Shown piece after piece: positions 15,469 to 25,910 of a stretch of DNA of 64,000 nt; the first letter of the stretch is position 1; each line of letters opens with the position of its first letter. The DNA is from Planctomycetota bacterium. GTDB taxonomy: Bacteria; Planctomycetota; Planctomycetia; Pirellulales; Pirellulaceae. The DNA lies in contig JAPLNI010000042.1 in assembly GCA_026692865.1 (NCBI GenBank), positions 1-64,000 of the forward strand. The letters are read 5' to 3'. Below the pieces are notes generated by a model that ran no database searches, was not told where the DNA came from, and was given only the letters and a program-made list of their open reading frames with translations. The translations under genes and the position numbers were made by a program.

Positions 15469-17821
15469 TCGTGATAGTGTTGGTCCAGCTTGCTTAAGAT
15501 CCTGTCGCTTCATCCGTTTGGCCTTGATGCATGTACTGCTGCTCACATGCACTCTTGGATATTCACAGGAAAGTGCAAGCTCGAAGAGTGGACGTTTTGA
15601 AAACTCAATTCTCGATGAAGAACCCTTTGATATCATCACCTTGACGCCAGAACAACGAAGTCAAGAGTTCCGCATTTTCCCACTCGCGTCTATCCCCGGT
15701 CGCAAGCTGCCAACCAATCCTGATCCGGAATCTGAAATCGAGGTGAAGTTCGTCAACTACCCCGACCGCCTTTACAGAATCAGTTGGAAAGACATCGGCA
15801 AAATTGAGTTCTACGAAGACCTCCTGGTTAGTGAAGCCAATCGACTCGTACTGGAAAAGCAATTTGCTCCGGCATTCGAGCATCTCAGTTTTTTGAAACG
15901 AGTCTACCCAACAACTCCAGGTCTTGAAGCACTTAATCAAAAGTTCTTGCTCGCGAGCGCACTTGAAATGATTCGTGCGGGAAACCTTTCTCACGCACTC
16001 GCTGTTTTAGAAGAGTACATACGTGCATACCCCAATGACAGCAAGGCTGTTCAAGTACGCTCACGAATCTCAACGTTAGCGAACGATGTGATCGACAAGT
16101 ATTTCAATGAGGGAGAACTGGTAACCGCAAAAAAAATGGTGACTCGACTCGAACGTGATTACGCTTCTTCACCAATTCCGGCAGTAGCAGAATGGAAGAA
16201 CAAATTCACTGCCTTTGCTGAAACGTTTCGTCAAAAGGCCGAGCAGTATGCGAACGAAAAAAACTACCCTGATGCGCGAAACGCGGCAACGCGCATGCTT
16301 GAAATCGATCCAGACATTCCAGGTGGTAAAGAATATTTAAAAAATCTTATTGATCTCTATCCTTTGGTTCGAGTGGGTGTGTTCCAGCAGTCGGACCGGA
16401 TGGATGCTACTGAACTTGCAAATTGGCCAGTTAGAAGAACTGGTGGCTTGGTTTCAAAAAGTCTCTTCGAGTTCCGGAGCACTGGTCCCGAGGGAGGAAG
16501 CTACCGAATGAGTCTTGGTTCTTTCATTCATAGCGAGGATAGGACCGAGCTAGAACTGAAGGTCGCCAACGCCGGTCAGCCAGGCGTCCCGACTGCTTAT
16601 GACCTGTCGCAATGGTTGCTGAAAAGGGCAAACGTAGAAAGCGATCAGTATCGCCCAGCATGGTCTGCAATTTTTAAAGAAGTATCCGTAAATGGACCTG
16701 AAATCCTCACCGTTCGGTTAAAGCGTCCACATGTTCTTCCCCAGGCTTTTATGCAGTGGCCTTTAAATGAGCTCGGTCAAGAATCTTCAGAATCGAGTGG
16801 GTTATACGTACGTGCCGAGGATCGTGCCGAAGGGAAAAGATCATTCCGCTGGGCGCGCCAATCCCAACCGACCGATACCCAGCCCATGGAAGTAATCGAA
16901 TCGCTTTACACCGATCCCAAAAAGGCGATTGGTGACCTAGTCAAAGGTGATATCGAGATTATTGACCGTCTTTTTCCTGCTGATGCAGTTCAGTTGAAGG
17001 GTATACGCAACGTCAAAGTAGAGTCATACGCATTACCGATGGTTCACATGCTGGTGCCGGTAAGTGACCATGAGTTCCTGGCGGACCGTGACTTCCGACG
17101 GACACTTCTTTATGCGGTAAATCGACAAGCAATCCTCGATGGCGAGATTCTTGGAGGAGAACGCTCAATTTCGAGTTCTCTCATCAGTGGTCCCTTTCCG
17201 TTGGGCGAAGGAGAAAACGACCCTCTCTCGTATGCATACAACAAAGCCATCCCACCACTGCCCTATGATCCACGCCTGGCGAAAATCCTAGTCAAACTGA
17301 CCGAACTAAAGCTTGGCCAAATGGCCGACAAGAAAAAGCTGCCCAAGCCAGTGTTAAAACCACTTCGACTTGGCGTTCCTGACTATGAATCCGCTAAAGT
17401 GGCTGGGCAAGCTTGCGTCCAACAGTGGATTGCAGCCGGCATTCCTGCAGATTTTGTGGTGCTATCCGATAGTGCAAGTGCTGCGGAAAATAATGAGAAA
17501 GTGGATCTACTTTACGTGTCTGCGGCTCTTTGGGAGCCAGCGACAGATGCCGAAAGGTTATTTGGTGCCGGGGGCGTGGCAGAGACAGATAACATCTTCA
17601 TCGTTCAGGTTCTCAATAGTTTGAGAACTGCAAAAAACTGGCGTGAAGTGCGACAGTATTGTCAGGACCTACACCGCTTAGTCAATGATCATTTGCCGAT
17701 ACTTCCTCTCTGGCAAGTCGGAGAATCATTTGCATACCGTGCGTCACTTCAAGGTATTCCCAAAAAGCCTGTAACGCTCTACCAAGACATTCAACGGTGG
17801 CGAACTAACCCTACGCAGTAA
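15458..17821 (+). CDS. Family-5 extracellular solute-binding protein with N-terminal helical repeats
   Basis: A 787-residue exported protein. The N-terminus (CRFIRLALMHVLLLTCTLGYSQE) is a signal peptide. Residues 80-300 or so form helical, TPR-like repeats (FAPAFEHLSFLKRVYPTTPGL, then LSHALAVLEEYIRAYPNDSK). The C-terminal 450 residues resemble the dipeptide/oligopeptide-binding SBP family 5, with the typical FLADRDFRRTLLYAVNRQAI segment near residue 545. No ABC permease or ATPase genes are nearby, so it probably does not feed a classical importer; it may capture a ligand for the ExbB/ExbD-linked machine. The first ATG at 15458 lies inside the end of the propeller gene, indicating translational coupling. 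Confidence 0.8.
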   Translation: MMNSRDSVGPACLRSCRFIRLALMHVLLLTCTLGYSQESASSKSGRFENSILDEEPFDIITLTPEQRSQEFRIFPLASIPGRKLPTNPDPESEIEVKFVNYPDRLYRISWKDIGKIEFYEDLLVSEANRLVLEKQFAPAFEHLSFLKRVYPTTPGLEALNQKFLLASALEMIRAGNLSHALAVLEEYIRAYPNDSKAVQVRSRISTLANDVIDKYFNEGELVTAKKMVTRLERDYASSPIPAVAEWKNKFTAFAETFRQKAEQYANEKNYPDARNAATRMLEIDPDIPGGKEYLKNLIDLYPLVRVGVFQQSDRMDATELANWPVRRTGGLVSKSLFEFRSTGPEGGSYRMSLGSFIHSEDRTELELKVANAGQPGVPTAYDLSQWLLKRANVESDQYRPAWSAIFKEVSVNGPEILTVRLKRPHVLPQAFMQWPLNELGQESSESSGLYVRAEDRAEGKRSFRWARQSQPTDTQPMEVIESLYTDPKKAIGDLVKGDIEIIDRLFPADAVQLKGIRNVKVESYALPMVHMLVPVSDHEFLADRDFRRTLLYAVNRQAILDGEILGGERSISSSLISGPFPLGEGENDPLSYAYNKAIPPLPYDPRLAKILVKLTELKLGQMADKKKLPKPVLKPLRLGVPDYESAKVAGQACVQQWIAAGIPADFVVLSDSASAAENNEKVDLLYVSAALWEPATDAERLFGAGGVAETDNIFIVQVLNSLRTAKNWREVRQYCQDLHRLVNDHLPILPLWQVGESFAYRASLQGIPKKPVTLYQDIQRWRTNPTQ

Positions 17822-17839
17822 CATCACGCTCACAACCTA

Positions 17840-19810
17840 ATGCTACCCTTCATATACTCATTCAATATGTTTCTGATGTTCGAGAAAGAAGACCTCGACA
17901 TCCAGCGAAGTGCTGGACGTGTCCGATTTCTTGTATTAGGGATGATTTGTTGGCTAGTTATCGCGAGTAATAATGCGCCGTGTGTTGCTCAGGACGAAGC
18001 GTGGGAGTACTCACCCTATCGAATGCAACTTTGGTTAAGCATTGACCCATCCCTCCCGCTTACAAGCGATCAAAAAGAGAGACTGTTGCACCAGGTTCAA
18101 GTGCAAACAGAGCTTATCTACAACCCTGCAGCGCGAGTGGATGCCACGTTCACTCCCCGCAATCTCACGTCGCGCATACTCAATGAATTAGATGAATTTT
18201 CTATTCAGCAGGTGCTTCAGGACGAGTTGACCTTAGTGATTACCAAGAACAGCACGGATGGTAAAGATATTCGAACTTTTGAAAACGTTCTCGAGAAATC
18301 GGGGGCGATCATTGTTACGGATTCCAATGCGGCATTGATACGGCGCGAGATGGAACCCTATTTGCAAAAAGATTCTTGGAAACCCTTCTCGGACATGCTC
18401 AAGCCAACCAACGGTGCAGGGGAAGATCTGGTGAATCAAATAAAAAAAGGTGAAGTCATTACCGCTCTGGTGCGGCGGTCGGAGCTTGAGAAACTTGGCC
18501 GAAATGCCCGCATGATCCCGGTGCGTTTTCCTTGGCAAATGGATTCGCTGCTCCGAACGCGTGACAAAATTTTTGCTGTCGCTGTGGTAAATGACTTGGA
18601 GTCGATACGCGTTCAAGTTCGAGAGATCGATTGTGCTATGCGGGTGGTTGGACCTCTCGTGACCACGACTACCAACTCACTCGAATTGTTACCACGGGTC
18701 ATCGCCTATGCGACGCAGGAAGCATTTGCCCCAATGGCCAGAATTGAAGAAGCTGACCTTAAGACAACAAAAATGAGGATTCGCGCGGGTGGACTTTTAA
18801 CCCAGCCGGAGCAATTCGATCATCCAGTACGTTTGGTTCCGGGTGACGTCTTGGTACCCTATGTGAGACGAGACGACCGTAATGGTGTACCGACGTTACT
18901 CCAATCGCTTCCATGGACTTATATTGCAATCACAGCCGGGGATGATAAGTCCGTGGATGGAGCGATTTACTCCGGAATTCGTGGTGCGCTCGCCGGACGA
19001 AAAAATAAGAGGACACTCAAAGTAGGACTCAAAGCTCGTCCGAGCGCCGAAGCCACCGATCTACAACTGAACGTCATCGCGCAGCCCTCACTTCGTGTAG
19101 CAGGCGCTGAGGTATATAGGCGAGCACCAGGTGGCGAGGACTTAACACTTGTTGCGAGAACGGATTGGCGAGGAATCATTCGCTTAAATGAAAGCACCCC
19201 TCCAATAGCACTGTATGAAACGCCGGTAGTAAAGAAAGCTGATGCCCCGTCAGCGTCATCAGAAAGTTCAAGTTCGCTCACACCAGCCTCTAATCCTGCT
19301 GCTACGCCTCCCAGCGACGCACCGCCCCTTAAATCCCAGATTGAGCTGAAGTTTCCGCTATACATGTACTACATCAAAAATGGAAACACACTCCTAGCGA
19401 AACTCCCCATCGTAACAGGATTATCCGCAGAAGAGGCTGCTGACCTACCCGATGATCGTCGTCGCCTAGAAGCCGAAGCATTTATAAAGGGCATTCAAGG
19501 AGAAGTGCTTGATTTGGTCGCCAGGAGGCAGATCCTTGCCAAGCGAATACGCGACTTTGTAGATGTGAAAAATAAAGCGGAAGCAGAAAAGCTTTTAAAC
19601 GAGCTTCGTACGTTGAAATCGTACGACAAGATGCAGGAGGAATTAGACGCTCTGCAACGCCGCATTCTCTCGAGCGAACGTGGTCCGATTACGGCGGGTA
19701 CTCAGATTCGAATTGATAAGATGTTTGACACCACTAGGCAAATGTTACAAAAGTACCTCCAAGATAAACTTTTACGCGATTTGGAACTTGCCGTAAGAAC
19801 ACTTGGATAG
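17840..19810 (+). CDS. Exported hypothetical protein of the ExbB/ExbD cluster
   Basis: Not recognised as a named family. The 656-residue product has a signal-like hydrophobic stretch (FLVLGMICWLVIASNNAPCVA, about residues 30-50). Three in-frame ATGs (17840, 17867, 17876) precede it, so the exact start is uncertain. A mostly alpha/beta region (50-400) is followed by a short segment similar to a carboxypeptidase-regulatory or peptide-binding strand set (LRVAGAEVYRRAPGGEDLTL). Then come a Ser/Ala/Pro linker (about 470-505) and a charged helical C-terminus (RRLEAEAFIKGIQGEVLDLV). It starts 18 bp after the solute-binding protein and ends the cluster. Its consistent context suggests a periplasmic partner. 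Confidence 0.65.
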   Translation: MLPFIYSFNMFLMFEKEDLDIQRSAGRVRFLVLGMICWLVIASNNAPCVAQDEAWEYSPYRMQLWLSIDPSLPLTSDQKERLLHQVQVQTELIYNPAARVDATFTPRNLTSRILNELDEFSIQQVLQDELTLVITKNSTDGKDIRTFENVLEKSGAIIVTDSNAALIRREMEPYLQKDSWKPFSDMLKPTNGAGEDLVNQIKKGEVITALVRRSELEKLGRNARMIPVRFPWQMDSLLRTRDKIFAVAVVNDLESIRVQVREIDCAMRVVGPLVTTTTNSLELLPRVIAYATQEAFAPMARIEEADLKTTKMRIRAGGLLTQPEQFDHPVRLVPGDVLVPYVRRDDRNGVPTLLQSLPWTYIAITAGDDKSVDGAIYSGIRGALAGRKNKRTLKVGLKARPSAEATDLQLNVIAQPSLRVAGAEVYRRAPGGEDLTLVARTDWRGIIRLNESTPPIALYETPVVKKADAPSASSESSSSLTPASNPAATPPSDAPPLKSQIELKFPLYMYYIKNGNTLLAKLPIVTGLSAEEAADLPDDRRRLEAEAFIKGIQGEVLDLVARRQILAKRIRDFVDVKNKAEAEKLLNELRTLKSYDKMQEELDALQRRILSSERGPITAGTQIRIDKMFDTTRQMLQKYLQDKLLRDLELAVRTLG

Positions 19811-20070
19811 TCGATCTCCACAAGTACCCCTACATTCAAGGTGCTTTAAGGGTCCGTCGTACTCAGTTAAAAAATTCCTCTCGAATTTAGACACCACCAT
19901 CACTTGAGCGGAAATCTTTTTTGTAATTAGATCGAGTGCGTTACTTGGTTATGTTGTTGCTAGGAACCACCGCATCCGTGGTGCGAATTCAATCACAACT
20001 TACATCGGATAATCGCATTCATATACCGCGCAAATAGCTTTTGTAATCTTTCAATATCAAGCCCTCATTT

Positions 20071-21489
20071 ATGACTCAACAACCACATCTTGTCAGGGCT
20101 TTGTCGGTTGTCGATGCAAGTGCGCTCGTGGTGGGAACTGTCATTGGAACTGGGGTATTCTTGAAGGCCGCGCCGATGGCCCAAGCCGTTGGCTCTCCGA
20201 TGTGGGTTTTGCTGGCGTGGGTCGCTGCGGGACTGCTGTCGTTAGCAGGTGCGTTGACCTATGCGGAACTCAGCGCCATGATGCCTGAAGCAGGCGGAGA
20301 ATACGTTTATCTGCGGAAGGCGTATGGCGAAACAACCGCTTTTGTTTTTGGATGGCAGCGTTTTATCGTTGCGGGAAGTGCTTCGATAGCAAGTCTGGGT
20401 GTCGGATTCTCAATCTTTCTTTCAACCGTGATTCCTTTGGAGCAGGTGTGGATTGAACGTAACTTTGAATTACTTGGTGAATCTATACGATGGCAATTTG
20501 GTCTCAAACAAGTTGTTGCCGTGAGCGTGATATTGGCGTTGACTTGCGTGAACTGCTTTTCCGTCGCATTTGGTGGTAAAGTCCACGTTATTCTTACACT
20601 ATTAAAGATTAGCGGTATCGCATTCATCGTCTTTGGGATCTTTACTTTCTCGCAAGGTACTACTTGGTCTAACCTCGCTACCCCAAACAATTCGCATTGG
20701 AATGGGTTGTCCGCTTTTGGCACAGCGATGCTCGCCGCGTTGTGGGGGTACGATGGATGGAACAACATGCCCATGGCAGCAGGAGAAGTGCGTGATCCAG
20801 GACGTAACATTCCCCGCGCGTTGATTTTCGGGATGCTTGCAGTAATCATTATCTATTGCGCGCTAAATCTTTCCTACTTTTACGCTTTGCCCTTCGAGCA
20901 AGTAGCGACCTCGAATTCAACTCTGTATCGCGATGCTTTGCCGGTAGCAGCCGTTGCATCGCAAACATTTCTCGGCGAGTACGGTAGCCGAATAGTTGCG
21001 ATCGTTTTTATGGTATCAGCTCTTGGGGCGCTCAACGGATCTATCTTGTCTAATGCCCGCGTCCCTTTTGCGATGGCGCGAGACCGTTTGTTCTTTAGAC
21101 GAATGGGCTTACTGAATCAGTCATCGCGAGTTCCAGTCGTATGCTTAATCGTGCAAGGACTTTGGGCATCCTTACTCGCACTTTCCGGAACCTTTGACCA
21201 GCTGACCGATTGCTTATTGTTCGCGTCTTGGATCTTTTACGCGTTAGTCACGTCAAGTGTTTTTGTGTTGCGAAAAAATTTCCCCGAAATGGATCGCCCT
21301 CATCGGACGTGGGGATATCCACTTGTACCATTCACATTTGTAGTCGTCGCAGTTTGGCTTATTATCAACACGCTGTTCTCTAAGCCGGTCGAATCAGTCG
21401 CTGGTCTAGTCTTAATGGCCGCTGGCCTGCCACTCTATTGGTTCTATCGTCGACGTAATCACTTCGAACGCGAAGCGCTTCGCGAATGA
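20071..21489 (+). CDS. APC family amino acid permease
   Basis: A 472-residue membrane protein with about 12 hydrophobic segments. The first helix carries the APC-superfamily substrate/ion-binding glycine motif (VVGTVIGTGVFLKAAP), and YAELSAMMPEAGGEYVYLRK follows at helices 2-3, as in the LAT-type group. It should import or exchange amino acids across the inner membrane; the substrate cannot be read from the sequence. It stands alone, 260 bp after the ExbB cluster, and is followed by a second APC permease of another subgroup. The last codons and stop overlap a 16-bp perfect palindrome. Start: ATG at 20071. Confidence 0.88.
   Translation: MTQQPHLVRALSVVDASALVVGTVIGTGVFLKAAPMAQAVGSPMWVLLAWVAAGLLSLAGALTYAELSAMMPEAGGEYVYLRKAYGETTAFVFGWQRFIVAGSASIASLGVGFSIFLSTVIPLEQVWIERNFELLGESIRWQFGLKQVVAVSVILALTCVNCFSVAFGGKVHVILTLLKISGIAFIVFGIFTFSQGTTWSNLATPNNSHWNGLSAFGTAMLAALWGYDGWNNMPMAAGEVRDPGRNIPRALIFGMLAVIIIYCALNLSYFYALPFEQVATSNSTLYRDALPVAAVASQTFLGEYGSRIVAIVFMVSALGALNGSILSNARVPFAMARDRLFFRRMGLLNQSSRVPVVCLIVQGLWASLLALSGTFDQLTDCLLFASWIFYALVTSSVFVLRKNFPEMDRPHRTWGYPLVPFTFVVVAVWLIINTLFSKPVESVAGLVLMAAGLPLYWFYRRRNHFEREALRE
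21469..21484. repeat. 16-bp perfect palindrome at the end of the permease gene
   Basis: CGCGAAGCGCTTCGCG lies over the last codons of the APC permease, ending a few bases before the stop codon. It would form a tight hairpin in the mRNA 3' end but has no T-run, so it is not called a terminator. Confidence 0.6.
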
Positions 21490-21729
21490 CTTTATGCTTT
21501 AGACAGCTAGCTTCCTCAACAGACTTCTTCAACTGGCTTGACCGTAGCCATTTACTAGTTCGATTTCCTTGATGTAAACCGGACTTCTATTCGATAGCAA
21601 CTAGTTTCCAATACCTGCGGTAGTTTCGCAGGAAGAAACTTCTTGTATACTTCGATCCAAGAATCCTTTCCGAATTCACCATGGCATTTTTCCGATTTCC
21701 AGGGAAGCATAAAGAAAATTGGTATTCGA

Positions 21730-23313
21730 ATGAATCAACACGGCAGCGAATCTGACTCGACCAAACGCTCGTCGAATAACGCCACGACTCAAGTGGCACC
21801 TGGCTCGTCTTGGAAGGCGAGACTGCTGGCCTTGAAAAATGTTGATTCTGAATCCAATGAAGGCCAAGGTCTGAAACGAGTTCTTGGAGCGTTCGAGCTA
21901 ACGATGTTTGGCATCGGGGCGATTATTGGAACAGGGATTTTTGTTTTGACCGGTACTGCTGCGGCAGGCGGCCAAAACCACGTCGGTGCCGGTCCGGCTA
22001 TCGTCTTATCATTCTTCATCACTGCGATTGCATGCGGTTTCGCGGCATTGTGTTACGCAGAGTTTGCTTCGATGATACCTGTTTCAGGAAGCGCTTATAC
22101 ATACGCTTACGCTTCCTTTGGCGAGTTGGTCGCGTGGATCATCGGCTGGGACTTGATTCTCGAGTATGCCGTAGGAAACGTTGCGATTGCAATCGGATGG
22201 TCAAGTTATTTCTTGAATGTCCTAAATCACTACGGCGTTCATCTTCCAGCATGGCTCTGTATCGAACCTATGACAGTCCGAAATGCTTTAGTGGCCCCGA
22301 ACGACTTTAGCCCTGCTATTGTTGAACTATCAAATAAAGTCATGGCAACAGGGCCTAATGTCGGTGGTTGGATCTTTTCAATCAATCTCCCCGCCGTGAT
22401 TATTGTCCTGTTGATATCAGGGTTGCTATATTTCGGAGTTAGAGAAAGTGCAAGAATGAACGCGGGGCTGGTTTTCATCAAATTTATTATGATTGCATTG
22501 TTTCTATGGGCTGGTTTGCCCCATGTCGACTTCGCAAAGCATTGGAATCCCTTCATGCCCAATGGATTTACGGGCGTCATGGCAGGTGCTTCAATTATCT
22601 TTTTTGCATATATAGGCTTCGATGCTGTATCCACTGCTGCAGAAGAAAGCAAGAACCCGCAAAGAGACTTGCCGATCGCCATGATTAGTTCGCTATTGAT
22701 TTGTACGTTACTTTATGTCGTCGTCTCCATTGTTTTGACTGGTATGGTTCCGCTGAATATTTTGCAAAACTCCAAGCCTGTTGCGGAAGCTCTAACGAGT
22801 GTTGGCGAATCGTCGATCGCTACAATTATTTCATTAGGAGCGGTACTGTCGATAACTAGTGTGCTTCTCGTCATGCAATTGGCACAAACGCGGATCTTTT
22901 TCGCCATGAGCCGCGACGGTTTACTTCCCGAGTTCTTATCGAAGGTTCACCCGCGTTATGGTACGCCGCATATCTGCACATTGCTAACTGGTTTACTGGT
23001 AGCTATTCCAGCAGGCTTTATCGACATCAACATCGCGGCCGAAGCGTGTAATATTGGGACCCTGTTTGCCTTCGTCTTAGTCGCAATAGGAATCATGATT
23101 CTTCGAGTGCGACGCCCCGACCTTCCTAGAGGGTTTGTGACACCATTTGTATGGGTAACAGCTCCTCTGTGCGCTATTTCCTGTATTGCTCTCATGTCCT
23201 TCTTGACGACTGTGACTTGGTACCGATTTGGAATTTGGCTCGTGATTGGACTCGCGATCTACTTTGTGTATGGATTTCATCGAAGCAAATTACGTCCACA
23301 AACAATGAATTAA
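21730..23313 (+). CDS. APC family cationic amino acid transporter-like permease
   Basis: The 527-residue product has a hydrophilic N-terminus (MNQHGSESDSTKRSSNNATT) and then about 12-14 membrane helices. The frame opens at 21643, but the extra 29 residues are poorly plausible and the ATG at 21730 follows an A-rich ribosome region. The first helix carries FGIGAIIGTGIFVLTG and the third region YAEFASMIPVSGSAYTYAYA, both typical of CAT (cationic amino acid transporter) proteins in bacteria. It is expected to import amino acids such as lysine or arginine, though the substrate is inferred from the family only. It is more distantly related to the preceding permease. Confidence 0.88.
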   Translation: MNQHGSESDSTKRSSNNATTQVAPGSSWKARLLALKNVDSESNEGQGLKRVLGAFELTMFGIGAIIGTGIFVLTGTAAAGGQNHVGAGPAIVLSFFITAIACGFAALCYAEFASMIPVSGSAYTYAYASFGELVAWIIGWDLILEYAVGNVAIAIGWSSYFLNVLNHYGVHLPAWLCIEPMTVRNALVAPNDFSPAIVELSNKVMATGPNVGGWIFSINLPAVIIVLLISGLLYFGVRESARMNAGLVFIKFIMIALFLWAGLPHVDFAKHWNPFMPNGFTGVMAGASIIFFAYIGFDAVSTAAEESKNPQRDLPIAMISSLLICTLLYVVVSIVLTGMVPLNILQNSKPVAEALTSVGESSIATIISLGAVLSITSVLLVMQLAQTRIFFAMSRDGLLPEFLSKVHPRYGTPHICTLLTGLLVAIPAGFIDINIAAEACNIGTLFAFVLVAIGIMILRVRRPDLPRGFVTPFVWVTAPLCAISCIALMSFLTTVTWYRFGIWLVIGLAIYFVYGFHRSKLRPQTMN

Positions 23314-23497
23314 ATCGCTGATATCCAATAAATTGAAAAAAGAAATGATTCGTGCTGTCCGGACGGATATGTTCCAAGCAAATACCAAAGTGGTGCACTA
23401 CCTTTGGAGCACTCACCACCAAAATCAATCGATATCTGTTCGGTGTTGTAAACTGTAGTATCTGCGATTCGATCTGCATCGCATCGAGCACCGTCGG

Positions 23498-25765
23498 TTA
23501 TTTTTTAACGGCAAAGATTTTCGGGATTAGGCAGCGTCCCAGTGGGCTCAGTAGGAGTGCTGGCAGCAGCACAAGATCCCCAAGAATAGAGCTCCCTAAC
23601 ATGGCGATCATCAGACAAGCAAACTGTCGAGTTGGGATGAATTCTGCGAATAGAAACGGCAGCATCGAGCAGCAGCTGATCAACATCGTATGAAACATCG
23701 CAACCGCGCAACTGGTCATCGTATCGCCAATCGCATCGATCCGAGAATCGCCCAGTGAAAGTCTTCGTGCATACCAATTCATGAAATGCAAAGTATCATT
23801 CACGGCGATTCCCATCGCTACGCTGGCGGTCAGCAGGCCGGCTATATCGAGATGAAACCCTAGCCATGCCATGCCTCCGAAGACGAGGGTTTCGGGTAGC
23901 ACATTAGGAATCATGATCAACAAACCAGCCCAGAAACCCCTTGCAATTAACATCATCACTGGCGTGATTAAGATAAATGCTACGGTAAAGCTCGCACCAA
24001 AATCCTTGAGAAGCATCATTTGAGTTTCATGCATCACTGGTGATAGTCCCGTGAATTCTGACTCAAAAGGGACCGGTATATCGGACGCCGCAACGACCGA
24101 TTTCACTGCTTGTGCAACATGACTTGTAAGCGCGCCGTAATCATCGTCCGAAAGCGCAGACACTTTGGCAGTGATTCGCCAAACCTGACCACCAACTCCC
24201 TCAGCAACCCAGCCCTGATCTACGAGCGTTGGAACCGCTTCTTTTAGCTTCGCTCTCATGACGCTTCGTTTCGTAACGTCTCGGATCGAACCTGTTTCCG
24301 GCAACTTTGGAAGATAAGAAACAGCAGACATTACCGCACCTACGTCAGGGAGCCTCTGAATCGACTGAGATATTCGGTCTACCCACTGCGTGCGATCTAG
24401 CACCTCTAAGTCGCTGTCGGGTGGAAATCGCATCAGAACCTCAATCGATGCGATCGGACCAATGTGTCGCTCGATAAATGACATATCACGCACTGTCGGA
24501 CTATTCGCGGGGAACATATCTTCAAACTTAGTCGACGACTTGAGATATGTTAAACCATAGAAGCTAAAAGCCATCAGTAGCAAGCCAATGCTAGCGACCC
24601 ATATCGCGTTTCGACTCATCCAAAGTACATAGCTTGCAGCGAAGGGCGAAATACTTACTGGATGGGAGGCAACATCGTCGACAGGTATCTCGGAATCAAC
24701 CTCGGTGCAAGTTTTTGCTTTTGTATAAATTGTTCTACAAAACCAATCGGATATGAATGGAAATCCGAGGAGTAAAAAAACAGTTGCCAAAGATAACGAC
24801 GCCGCCGAGTACAACCCAAACTCTCGAACCGGAGCCAATTGACTTACCGCTAGAGATGCCATCCCCAACGAGGTTGTGATACTAGATAGAAGACTCGGTT
24901 TAAACCCTAAAACCATCGCGCGACTGCCTAAGTGGTCACCATGCCACTGCACGACGTCGCGGTAATAGTTCATCAAGTGGACTGCACCGGATAACGTCAA
25001 CATAAAGACGAGCGTCGGTAAAACGATCAACACTGCACTGAACTGCCCCCCGGTATAGTAGACAACCGAAATTGCGAGTAGTTGACCAAATCCTGCAATG
25101 ATCAAGACTGCAATCGCTGCTCGAATGCTCCTCAAACAAATCCAAGCAAGTCCTACTCCGATCAAACAGGATGGCAGCACCAAATTTTTTAGGCTTTGCT
25201 CGGCTGCATAATCGACTGCATAGGCTTCATAGACGGTACCTGCCATTCGCAATGCACCGCGTCCCAATCCAGGAACCATTTCCGAAGATTCGAAGATATG
25301 CTTCATCGATTCATTTTGATGCGCGATACCAAAATTGGTAAATCGAACAATGACAGATGCCGTGCCATCGGCACCGATTAGGAATCCTCGTAGGCGGGAT
25401 TCTGCTTCCCCTGTTGATAGTCGAAGAGGCGGTTCCGTAAGCAATCGCAGTACATCATGGGATGATTGTACGGAAGCAATCAAAGAGTCACTCGCCAATC
25501 GATCATCGGTCAATGCATTGCAAAATAGTTGAAGCCGCGGATCTTCGATGCGACAATTCTCCCAAGAGGCAATCAAGAACTGATCGCTACCAAAGTCATG
25601 AAGAAATCGCTCGTAGCGTTGTTTCTCTGGCTTACCCTCTGGTAACCACTGATGAACGGACGCTGAACCGACCGGTAGATGCAAAACACCGTAAATTAAA
25701 AACGGAAGCAGCAGCACACTGACCACGACCGTCCAGCGTGACCAGCGGTCAAGGCTTTGAAACAT
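23498..25765 (-). CDS. MMPL/RND superfamily exporter
   Basis: A 755-residue inner-membrane protein built as two similar halves. Each half has one helix, a periplasmic loop domain (about 35-190 and 415-560) and five clustered helices, giving 12 in total. The conserved second-half segment MGIAVNDTLHFMNWYARR matches the RND/MMPL helix-4 region. The family uses the proton gradient to move lipids, hopanoids or drugs. The closest subgroup by eye is the HAE3/MMPL type, which includes hopanoid transporters. No membrane-fusion or outer-membrane partner gene is adjacent. It is transcribed towards the CAT-like permease gene, from the ATG at 25765. Confidence 0.85.
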   Translation of the reverse strand: MFQSLDRWSRWTVVVSVLLLPFLIYGVLHLPVGSASVHQWLPEGKPEKQRYERFLHDFGSDQFLIASWENCRIEDPRLQLFCNALTDDRLASDSLIASVQSSHDVLRLLTEPPLRLSTGEAESRLRGFLIGADGTASVIVRFTNFGIAHQNESMKHIFESSEMVPGLGRGALRMAGTVYEAYAVDYAAEQSLKNLVLPSCLIGVGLAWICLRSIRAAIAVLIIAGFGQLLAISVVYYTGGQFSAVLIVLPTLVFMLTLSGAVHLMNYYRDVVQWHGDHLGSRAMVLGFKPSLLSSITTSLGMASLAVSQLAPVREFGLYSAASLSLATVFLLLGFPFISDWFCRTIYTKAKTCTEVDSEIPVDDVASHPVSISPFAASYVLWMSRNAIWVASIGLLLMAFSFYGLTYLKSSTKFEDMFPANSPTVRDMSFIERHIGPIASIEVLMRFPPDSDLEVLDRTQWVDRISQSIQRLPDVGAVMSAVSYLPKLPETGSIRDVTKRSVMRAKLKEAVPTLVDQGWVAEGVGGQVWRITAKVSALSDDDYGALTSHVAQAVKSVVAASDIPVPFESEFTGLSPVMHETQMMLLKDFGASFTVAFILITPVMMLIARGFWAGLLIMIPNVLPETLVFGGMAWLGFHLDIAGLLTASVAMGIAVNDTLHFMNWYARRLSLGDSRIDAIGDTMTSCAVAMFHTMLISCCSMLPFLFAEFIPTRQFACLMIAMLGSSILGDLVLLPALLLSPLGRCLIPKIFAVKK

Positions 25766-25910
25766 TCCATCCTTCAGTAACTAAATCGTCGAATAATTAT
25801 TTTAACTTCATATCGATTCTACGTTCTAACATAGCTGCGTCACACAGAGACTCGGAAGATTCGTGTCTCGGAAAGATTCGACTACGCTCAAAGAAACGAT
25901 CCCTACCAAT

